From Acetobacteraceae bacterium (GTDB taxonomy: Bacteria; Pseudomonadota; Alphaproteobacteria; Acetobacterales; Acetobacteraceae): a DNA stretch of 5,522 nt. The DNA lies in NCBI GenBank assembly GCA_947478535.1, contig CANJXD010000401.1, positions 1-5,522 of the forward strand. Direction: 5' to 3'. The notes beneath the pieces are model-generated. The model had not been told where the DNA came from, searched no databases, and worked only from the letters and a program-made list of their open reading frames with translations. The translations under genes were made by a program, and so were the position numbers. Of the stretch, positions 1 to 4,715 are shown piece by piece (the stretch's first letter is position 1; the number at the start of each line of letters is the position of its first letter).

Positions 1-5
1 AGGTC

Positions 6-29
6 GTGGTCCGGCGAGCGCCGGACCAC
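6..29 (+). terminator. Hairpin, probable terminator of an upstream plus-strand gene
   Basis: A perfect 10-bp inverted repeat (arms 6-15 and 20-29) encloses a GAGC loop, giving a very GC-rich stem. It is followed by AT-richer DNA containing a run of six T at 43-48. The T run starts 13 nt after the stem rather than directly after it, so this is not a textbook intrinsic terminator. T residues follow only on the plus strand, which favours termination of a plus-strand unit ending left of the window. The upstream gene is not visible, so the assignment is an inference. Confidence 0.45.
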
Positions 30-207
30 AACATTTCCCGACTTTTTTCACGATCCCTTTAGATTTCCCGAGGCTACTACCGCTGGTTGCTAGAGTATTA
101 ACGACATTGGCGGGCACGGTCTGGGCATGCGCCCCATCCGCCCCACCGCTTCGATCCCCGCCACCCGGTTAAGCCGGCGTTCAGATCTGCGCCCTATGGT
201 CGTGCGC
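30..207. other. Intergenic AT-richer region before the small gene
   Basis: Positions 30-105 are clearly AT-richer than the rest of the window. They hold a possible extended -10 element on the plus strand (TG at 88-89 followed by TAGAGT at 91-96, four of six consensus positions), but I see no convincing -35 box at the right distance. The frame of the small downstream gene is open back to an ATG at 127. However, codons 169-195 include TTA and several A/T-ending codons that are unusual for this genome, so this part is more likely leader than coding. Nothing else is recognisable here. Confidence 0.35.
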
Positions 208-405
208 ATGATCAGCATGAACTCCCTCGCCGCCTTCACCGCGGAGGTCTCTCGCAACCCCGCCATGGCGCAGGCGCGCGGCACGGCTTCCGGGTCCCAG
301 GGCCAGAATGGCAATACGGCTCAGCCGCAGCGCCTGCTGGACACCATGCCGGCCAAGCCGAGCGGCCCAACCCCGCGCGGTTCCCTGCTCGACCTCCGGG
401 TCTGA
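208..405 (+). CDS. Small hypothetical protein (about 65 aa)
   Basis: I do not recognise this protein. From ATG 208 the frame gives 65 residues, polar and rich in Ala, Pro, Gln and Ser. The N-terminal part (MNSLAAFTAEVSRNP) could form a short amphipathic helix, and the C-terminus is PRGSLLDLRV. There is no signal peptide or membrane segment. It is judged real because 58 of 65 codons end in G or C, as in the other genes of the window, and its composition looks natural. The start is uncertain: in-frame ATGs lie at 127, 196, 208 and 217, none with a clear Shine-Dalgarno sequence. Codon bias worsens upstream of about 196, so 196, 208 or 217 are favoured. A small hairpin follows the stop by 6 nt. 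It lies 128 nt before the NUDIX gene on the same strand. A cytosolic protein is likely; no function is proposed. Confidence 0.5.
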   Translation: MISMNSLAAFTAEVSRNPAMAQARGTASGSQGQNGNTAQPQRLLDTMPAKPSGPTPRGSLLDLRV

Positions 406-411
406 CGCTTC

Positions 412-430
412 CCGGTCCTTCAGGGGCCGG
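412..430 (+). terminator. Small hairpin after the 65-aa gene, possible weak terminator
   Basis: CCGGTCC at 412-418 pairs with GGGCCGG at 424-430 (one G-T wobble) around a 5-nt loop, 6 nt after the stop codon at 403-405. No T run follows, so intrinsic termination would be weak. It may instead be an RNA-stabilising or attenuating structure. Confidence 0.25.
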
Positions 431-533
431 ATGGACATGGAAGCGGGCCACGCTTCGTGGCGATGCCGCCAAAGGCCAGGGACGTGATGCAGGCTGCCTT
501 GCAGCCGCCGCATCCCGAGTCCACCTTCTGGTG

Positions 534-1085
534 ATGAGCAGCACCGCCACCCGCTTCATTCGTCGCATTCCCGAAGGGGAAGACCGGGAAAGGCTGACCT
601 GCCCGGATTGCGGCTACATCGCTTACGAAAACCCGAAGATCGTCACCGGCTCCGTCGTCGTCGTCGATGGCAAGGTGCTGCTGTGCCGTCGCGCCATCGA
701 GCCCCGCCGCGGCTTCTGGACCATCCCCGCCGGCTACATGGAACTGAACGAGACGGTGGAGGAAGCCGCCCGCCGCGAGGCGCGGGAGGAAGCCTGCGCC
801 GACCTCGCGCTGGATGGCATCCTTGCCGTCTATTCCATCGCCCGGATCGGCCAGGTGCAGGTGCTGTTCCGCGCCCGCCTCGCCAGCCCCGGCTTCGCGG
901 CCGGGGAGGAGAGCCTGGAGGTGCGGCTGTTTGCCTGGGAGGAGATCCCCTGGGCGGACCTCGCCTTCCCCTCCGTCCATTGGGTCCTGAACGCCTGGCG
1001 CGAGGTGGGCGATGGCCCGCTCGGCGCGCCACGCGGCAACCCGGCGGAGGATGCCCGCGGCACCACGCCACCCGGCGGTGCATGA
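534..1085 (+). CDS. NUDIX hydrolase, zinc-ribbon-like N-terminus
   Basis: A 183-residue protein of the NUDIX superfamily, which hydrolyses nucleoside diphosphates linked to another moiety with Mg2+ or Mn2+; it is probably cytosolic. The Nudix box lies at residues 67-89 in the order G67, E73, R81-E82, E85-E86, so the catalytic glutamates are intact. The usual Gly near the box end is Cys88. N-terminal to it, CPDCGY (C23, C26) and YENPK resemble the zinc-ribbon NUDIX group (NudC / COG1051 type). Only one CxxC pair is present, so a full zinc site is not evident. The C-terminus after about residue 160 is Gly/Pro-rich and looks disordered. ATG 534 was preferred over the adjacent GTG 531; no strong Shine-Dalgarno sequence is visible. 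The next gene begins 10 nt after the stop, suggesting co-transcription. The family is secure. The substrate (ADP-ribose, NADH or another dinucleotide) cannot be told from sequence. Confidence 0.92.
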   Translation: MSSTATRFIRRIPEGEDRERLTCPDCGYIAYENPKIVTGSVVVVDGKVLLCRRAIEPRRGFWTIPAGYMELNETVEEAARREAREEACADLALDGILAVYSIARIGQVQVLFRARLASPGFAAGEESLEVRLFAWEEIPWADLAFPSVHWVLNAWREVGDGPLGAPRGNPAEDARGTTPPGGA

Positions 1086-1095
1086 GGGCCTGGGA

Positions 1096-1587
1096 ATGAC
1101 CCGAGCGGGGATGACCCGGGCGCGCATCGTCGGTCGGCTGGCGCTGCTGCTCGCGCTGCTGGTGCCTGGCGTTGCCCCGGCGCAGGAAAGGGCCGCGCCT
1201 GCCCGCCTGGCCCAGCCTGCCGCAAGTGCCGCTGCCGCAACCACGCCTGCGCCCGCTCGCGCCCGGGTACCGCCGCGACGTCCCAACCCGCCGCGCCTGC
1301 CCACCGCCCGCCGCGCGGGGACACAGACGCAGGCCGCCATATCCCCCGCGCCGGTGAGCATTGCCCATTCATCCCGCGCCGACCTGGCGCCGATGCCCAA
1401 CCGGGATATCGAGGCGCCGCCGGAGCCGTTCACCCGCCGCCGCACCGCGACGCTGGAACCGGCGCTGATCCAGCCCTACGAACGCCGGCGCGGCTTCACC
1501 TTCGAACGTGAATACTCGCCGGACCGGGCGGAGCGCCGCTTCAACGAGATGGCGCCCGGCGCCCGGCTCCGCATCACCCTGGACTGA
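1096..1587 (+). CDS. Secreted Pro/Ala/Arg-rich hypothetical protein
   Basis: A 163-residue protein that I do not recognise. It begins with a basic N-region and a Leu/Ala-rich core (residues 7-29, RARIVGRLALLLALLVPGV), with a signal peptidase I-like site after APA (27-29), so it is probably exported to the periplasm. Residues 33-86 are low-complexity Ala/Pro/Arg. Residues 96-163 are of more ordinary composition, with many charged residues (for example FEREYSPDRAERRFNEM), and are the likeliest conserved domain. No cysteines or transmembrane segments follow the signal. The start lies 10 nt after the NUDIX stop. A second in-frame ATG at 1111 sits in a 15-bp near-repeat of the first start region, so either could be used. 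An open frame back to 1012 overlaps the NUDIX gene and was rejected because it would bury the signal peptide. It converges with the binding-protein operon. Confidence 0.75.
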   Translation: MTRAGMTRARIVGRLALLLALLVPGVAPAQERAAPARLAQPAASAAAATTPAPARARVPPRRPNPPRLPTARRAGTQTQAAISPAPVSIAHSSRADLAPMPNRDIEAPPEPFTRRRTATLEPALIQPYERRRGFTFEREYSPDRAERRFNEMAPGARLRITLD

Positions 1588-1598
1588 GCCGCGGAGCC
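1565..1598. terminator. Inverted repeat at convergent gene ends, possible bidirectional terminator
   Basis: GGCTCCGC (1565-1572) is perfectly complementary to GCGGAGCC (1591-1598), with an 18-nt loop containing the plus-strand gene's stop codon. It lies in the 18-nt gap and gene end between convergent stops at 1587 and 1606, where transcription from both sides should end. No T run is present on either side and the loop is long, so this is a candidate only. Confidence 0.3.
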
Positions 1599-1605
1599 TG
1601 TGGAT

Positions 1606-2637
1606 TCAGCGCATCGGGATCGGGTAGAGCAATCCGCCCTGGTTCCACAGCGCGTTCAGCCCGCGCTGCAACTTGAACACGGAAGCCTGGCCGAAGGCGC
1701 GGTCGAAGACCTCGCCGTAATTGCCGACCTGGCGGATGACCTGGAAGGCCCAGTCATCCGCGAGGCCGAGCGGCGCGCCAAGGCCAGGTTCAGCACCCAG
1801 GAACTGCCGCACCCGCGCGGAGGGGCTCGCACGCTGCGCTTCGGCATTCGCCGCGGTGATGCCGAGCGCCTCCGCCTCCACCAACGCGTTCAGCGTCCAG
1901 AAGACGATGCTGCGCCACTGCGAATCGCCATCCTTCACCATCGGGCCGAGCGGTTCGCGGCTGACGATGTCGGGCAGGATGTCGTGGTCGGCAGGCACGT
2001 CGGTGCCGGTCTGGCGCAACACCAGCAGGGTGGAGATGTCGGTGGAGACCGACTCGCAGCCCCCCTCGGCATAGACGCGGCGGAAGGCAGCGAATCCTTC
2101 GACGGGCACGGGCGTGATGCTCAGCCCGAAGCGCCGGGTGACATCGGCCAGCACCTGCTCATTCGAACTGCCGGCCGGCACGCAGACGCGCATGCCATCC
2201 AGCCCGCGCAGATCGGCGATCTGGCTGCCGCGCGCGACCAGGAAGCCCTGGCCGTCATAGAAACTCACTCCGGCGGTGGCCAGGCCGAGTTCGGTATCGC
2301 GCGTCATCGTCTGCGTCAGGTTGCGGGCGGCGACATCGATACGGCCTTCGCGCAGCGCGTCGACGGTGGCCGGGGTCGGCGCCTGGAAGAAGCGGACCTT
2401 GCCCGCATCCCCCAGCACCGCCGCGGCGATGGCGCGGCAGGTATCGGCATCAAGCCCCGCGAGCCGGCCATTGGCATCGGCCTGGGCGAAGCCGGCGAGG
2501 CCGGGATTGGTGCCGCAGATCACTTCGCCACGGGCGCGGACCTGCGCCAGCACACCCTGCGCGGCCGCCGGCAGCGATGGCAGGGTGAGAGCGAGGCCGA
2601 AAGCGGCGCCGCCGAGGGTCTTCAGGATGGATCGCAT
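1606..2637 (-). CDS. Amino-acid ABC transporter substrate-binding protein (AapJ type), copy 2
   Basis: A 343-residue periplasmic solute-binding protein of the family-3 / AapJ (general L-amino acid) group, which captures amino acids for an ABC permease. The signal peptide spans residues 1-26 with a cut after AAA. The mature protein shows family landmarks in order: ARGEVICG (35-42), LDADTCRA (62-69), the RN..T.TMTRDT ligand-binding stretch (105-115), FYDGQGFLV, VSTD (197-200), VSREPLGPMV, VGNYGEVFDR and the C-terminal LNALWNQGGL. In family-3 proteins the Arg (here R113) and the Asp of the S/T-D motif (here D200) contact the ligand's carboxylate and amino groups; both are present. Cys 41, 67, 152 and 194 match those of copy 1. 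The start at ATG 2637 follows GAGGG at 7 nt spacing; the frame is open upstream to 2970 but that part overlaps copy 1. Last gene of the operon; no permease follows. It is closer to canonical AapJ than copy 1. Confidence 0.93.
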   Translation of the reverse strand: MRSILKTLGGAAFGLALTLPSLPAAAQGVLAQVRARGEVICGTNPGLAGFAQADANGRLAGLDADTCRAIAAAVLGDAGKVRFFQAPTPATVDALREGRIDVAARNLTQTMTRDTELGLATAGVSFYDGQGFLVARGSQIADLRGLDGMRVCVPAGSSNEQVLADVTRRFGLSITPVPVEGFAAFRRVYAEGGCESVSTDISTLLVLRQTGTDVPADHDILPDIVSREPLGPMVKDGDSQWRSIVFWTLNALVEAEALGITAANAEAQRASPSARVRQFLGAEPGLGAPLGLADDWAFQVIRQVGNYGEVFDRAFGQASVFKLQRGLNALWNQGGLLYPIPMR

Positions 2638-2650
2638 GGCCGGGCCCTCA
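2635..2650 (-). promoter_or_regulatory. Ribosome binding site overlapping the upstream stop codon (copy 1 / copy 2 junction)
   Basis: Read on the minus strand, TGAGGGCCCGGCCATG joins the stop of copy 1 (TGA, 2650-2648), the Shine-Dalgarno sequence GAGGG and the start of copy 2 (ATG, 2637-2635) within 16 nt. A ribosome finishing copy 1 stands on the next gene's binding site, which suggests translational coupling. It also fixes the start of copy 2. Confidence 0.65.
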
Positions 2651-3673
2651 GCGCAGAGGCAGGGGGAACATAAGCCCCCCGCGCTGCCAATTGTCATTCG
2701 GCCCGCGATCGAGCGCGAAACGGCTTCCGGTGCCGAGGTTGCGGTCAAAGACCTCCCCATAGGAGCCGACCTGGGACAACACCCGCTGCGACCAGCTGCC
2801 ATCCAGCCCGAGCCCACGCCCGAAGCCTTCCTCCACGCCGACAAGGCGGCGCAGCACCGGGTCATTCGCCTGGAGTTGCTCCAGCAGGTTGCCGCTGCCG
2901 AGGCCGTATTCGTCGGCCTCCAGCATCGCCTGCAGCACCCAGAACACGATCTGGCGCCAGGCCTCGTCATCCTCCCGCACCAGCAGGCCGAGCGGCTCCC
3001 GGCTCAGCACGTCGCGCAGCAACGTCCAGCGCGCGGGGTCGGCCATTTCGGTCACACGGCGGATGGCGAGCTGCGAGGCATCGGTGGAAGCGGCATCGCA
3101 GCGGCCATCGCGCAGTGCTTCCAGCAGGGCGGTGCCGCCGCCAGCCTCGACCACGGTGATCTGAATGCCCAGGCGTGTGGCCTCGCCTTCCACCACCTCA
3201 CGCCCCGTCGTGCCGGCGATGCCCGTCACGCAGACGCGCTTGCCATCGAGGTGTCGGGCGCTGGCGATGCCGGACTCGGCGCCGACGAGCAGGCCCTGGC
3301 CGTCGAAGAAGGTGATTCCGGCGAAGGCGCCGGGCTGAGAGACTTCCCGGAAATAGGTGAAGGTCGTGTTGCGGGACAGCAGGTCGACGCCGCGAGAACC
3401 CAGGGCCTGGAAACCGGCATCCGGCGTCTCGATCGGCACGAAGCGCACCTTGCCGGCATCCCCCAGCACGGCGGCGGCGACGGCGCGGCAGAAATCCGCA
3501 TCGAAGCCGCGCATCACGCCTTGCGCGTCCGGTGCGGCGAAGCCCGCCAGCGTGCCGCTGACGCCACAATTCATCTCCCCCCGCGCCTTCACGGCGGTGA
3601 GGGTATCGGATTGCGCCAGGGCGGGCGCGGCGAGGAAAGCCAGTGCGGCTGCGAGAAGGCTGCGGAAGGTCAT
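2648..3673 (-). CDS. Amino-acid ABC transporter substrate-binding protein (AapJ type), copy 1
   Basis: A 341-residue periplasmic solute-binding protein paralogous to the one encoded just downstream. The signal peptide (Leu/Ala-rich core) ends with ALA at residues 18-20. Family landmarks are ARGEMNCG, FDADFCRA, LLSRNTTFTYFRE, FFDGQGLLV, STDASQ, LSREPLGLLV and VGSYGEVFDR. The predicted ligand-contacting Arg (R109) and Asp (D198) are kept, as are four cysteines (36, 62, 148, 192) shared with copy 2. It departs from canonical AapJ around TYFREV and in the C-terminal third, so specificity may differ. The start is uncertain. ATG 3673 has GAGGA at 9 nt spacing; the in-frame ATG 3682 would add three residues but has GAGG almost touching it. 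It lies 12 nt after the DUF4189 gene, whose stop codon is part of the Shine-Dalgarno sequence, and 10 nt before copy 2. The transporter partner is not encoded here. Family certain, substrate unknown. Confidence 0.92.
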   Translation of the reverse strand: MTFRSLLAAALAFLAAPALAQSDTLTAVKARGEMNCGVSGTLAGFAAPDAQGVMRGFDADFCRAVAAAVLGDAGKVRFVPIETPDAGFQALGSRGVDLLSRNTTFTYFREVSQPGAFAGITFFDGQGLLVGAESGIASARHLDGKRVCVTGIAGTTGREVVEGEATRLGIQITVVEAGGGTALLEALRDGRCDAASTDASQLAIRRVTEMADPARWTLLRDVLSREPLGLLVREDDEAWRQIVFWVLQAMLEADEYGLGSGNLLEQLQANDPVLRRLVGVEEGFGRGLGLDGSWSQRVLSQVGSYGEVFDRNLGTGSRFALDRGPNDNWQRGGLMFPLPLR

Positions 3674-3688
3674 CGGCTTCATTCCTCA
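3671..3688 (-). promoter_or_regulatory. Ribosome binding site overlapping the upstream stop codon (DUF4189 gene / copy 1 junction)
   Basis: On the minus strand the stop TGA (3688-3686) runs into GAGGA, which lies 9 nt before ATG 3673. The layout parallels the next junction (TGA-GG overlap, then start), and this symmetry is the main reason to prefer ATG 3673 over ATG 3682. Translational coupling is inferred. Confidence 0.5.
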
Positions 3689-4501
3689 GCAGCCTGTCGC
3701 GACGACGCGGCAGGTGATGCCGGGCGTGCGCCGGCAGGCTTCGAGCGCCGCGGCTTCCGCCGTCTGCGGGCTGTTGCCGTGGGCGGTGTAGTTGCGGTTC
3801 AGCACCATGGTGCTGAGATCATTCGTCATCACCACGGCGTTGGGGTGCCGCGACACCCCCTGCACCAGGGCGCCGCAGCTGTTGACCAGTTCCTCGAGGA
3901 ACTTGCAGGGCACCCGGCCGGCCATGGTCTGGCAGGAGCGGACGGCATTGGTGTTGACCGCAAGCCGGTCCGGCAGGCCATTGGCGAAGCCCCAGGCGGC
4001 GACCGGCACATCGGACGCATAGATCGCGCCGAAGCGGCTGCCCGGCGGCGGCGCGGTGGATGCGCCGGCGGCGACACCGGTGCCGCCCGTGGTCTGCGCC
4101 GTGGCGGCCGCTGCGGTACCGAGCGCCTGGAAGCAGGGGCCAGCGGCGATGCCGCCCGTGGCGGCACCGCAGACGGTGAGACCCGGTCGGGCGAAGCGCT
4201 GGGCCGCGAGCGTCATCCGATACATCGAGCCTTCGCGGCAGCGGCTGTCCCAATAGGCGGTACGGGCTTGGTCGAAGCCGGCGAAATAGGTGGCGATGAT
4301 GGCCTGGCAGCCGGCGCCGCTGCCGGTGATGGCGCGGAACAGCTCGGCCCGCCGGGTCGGCTCATCAACGCTGGCGAGCTGGTCATGCGTCGGGTTGCCG
4401 GTCTGCGCCTGCGCGCCCCCCGAAGCCAGTGGCAGGGCAAGCAGGAGAGCAGGGAGCAAGGCGAGCAGCCCACGCCTGATCGCGCGAAAAGTGTGTCTCA
4501 T
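3686..4501 (-). CDS. Secreted Cys-rich protein with C-terminal DUF4189-like domain
   Basis: A 271-residue protein of unknown function, predicted periplasmic or extracellular. A signal peptide (RAIRRGLLALLPALLLALPLA core) ends near AQA (30-32). Two parts follow. Residues 35-125 carry four cysteines (65, 88, 111, 123) in a small domain I do not recognise. After an Ala/Thr/Gly/Pro linker (about 126-155), residues 156-271 resemble DUF4189: FGAIYAS, AAWGFANG, a Cys-containing middle (190, 199, 209: NSCGAL), then AEAAALEAC (256) and C264 with a terminal C271. Ten cysteines in all after the signal suggest several disulfides. ATG 4501 was chosen; an adjacent TTG at 4504 has better spacing (7 nt) from GGGGAG, so it could initiate instead. 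First gene of the operon with the two binding proteins, whose genes follow almost without gap. The domain match is from memory of the family pattern, so moderate confidence. Confidence 0.8.
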   Translation of the reverse strand: MRHTFRAIRRGLLALLPALLLALPLASGGAQAQTGNPTHDQLASVDEPTRRAELFRAITGSGAGCQAIIATYFAGFDQARTAYWDSRCREGSMYRMTLAAQRFARPGLTVCGAATGGIAAGPCFQALGTAAAATAQTTGGTGVAAGASTAPPPGSRFGAIYASDVPVAAWGFANGLPDRLAVNTNAVRSCQTMAGRVPCKFLEELVNSCGALVQGVSRHPNAVVMTNDLSTMVLNRNYTAHGNSPQTAEAAALEACRRTPGITCRVVATGC

Positions 4502-4614
4502 CAATCAATAGCTCCCCGCATCACACGCCCGGCGATAGAACATTCACGCTTGGCGCGAACATGCCGCGTCACGGCACACGCAGGGATGGACTCCCGCCTG
4601 CCGATACACAATTA

Positions 4615-4643
4615 ACTATTCACAACGCCGTGACAACTTCCAA
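4615..4643 (-). promoter_or_regulatory. Candidate sigma-70-like promoter of the three-gene operon
   Basis: On the minus strand, TTGGAA (4643-4638) and AATAGT (4620-4615) each match four of six consensus positions and are exactly 17 nt apart. They lie in the most AT-rich patch of the intergenic region, about 115 nt before the DUF4189 gene start. CACAA occurs twice (4607-4611 and 4621-4625) around the -10, and might be an operator, though this is weak. Two partial hexamers are easily found by chance. Confidence 0.3.
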
Positions 4644-4653
4644 AGTCGTCGGC

Positions 4654-4667
4654 ATCCGGATCCGGAT
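4654..4667. repeat. 14-bp perfect palindrome between ftsY and the operon
   Basis: ATCCGGATCCGGAT is its own reverse complement and also a tandem of ATCCGG units. It lies just upstream of the candidate operon promoter, so it could be a dimeric regulator's site. It could equally be part of the 3' structure after ftsY. No regulator is assigned. Confidence 0.4.
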
Positions 4668-4691
4668 CGGTCCGTCACCTGACCAGGACCG
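4668..4691 (-). terminator. Hairpin after ftsY, candidate terminator
   Basis: CGGTCC (4668-4673) pairs with GGACCG (4686-4691). The stem continues with GTC/GAC (4674-4676 with 4681-4683) across a two-base bulge, closing on a four-base loop. It begins 24 nt after the ftsY stop and fits as the 3' end of that transcript. No clear T run follows on the minus strand (only TTT further on), so termination efficiency is doubtful. Confidence 0.35.
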
Positions 4692-4715
4692 GGCGGGGCT
4701 GGGGGAGCCGCTTCG

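Noticed and set aside
1..45. Possible tRNA 3' end at the left edge
   Set aside because: The hairpin sequence resembles a T-arm in GC content only. There is no TTCGA loop or acceptor/CCA arrangement.
90..568. Minus-strand open frames across the left region
   Set aside because: They start at non-ATG codons or give Arg/Pro-rich low-complexity translations. The plus-strand frame at 208-405 has the better codon pattern.
420..1445. 341-codon minus-strand open frame
   Set aside because: It is antisense to the NUDIX hydrolase and the exported protein. The translation is low-complexity Arg/Gly/Ala with no domain.
1600..2673. 357-codon plus-strand open frame
   Set aside because: It is antisense to the AapJ-type binding protein copy 2, which has clear family motifs.
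2638..2970. N-terminal extension of binding protein copy 2 (frame open to 2970)
   Set aside because: It overlaps the 3' part of copy 1, would bury the signal peptide, and lacks the Shine-Dalgarno sequence found before ATG 2637.
3686..4501. DUF4189 protein as a lipoprotein
   Set aside because: The signal peptide ends in an AQA-type site with no lipobox cysteine. The first cysteine is at residue 65.
2276..4615. 779-codon open frame on the plus strand
   Set aside because: It is antisense to three genes with recognisable domains and signal peptides. Its His/Gly/Ala/Arg-rich translation is the usual mirror image of high-GC coding DNA.
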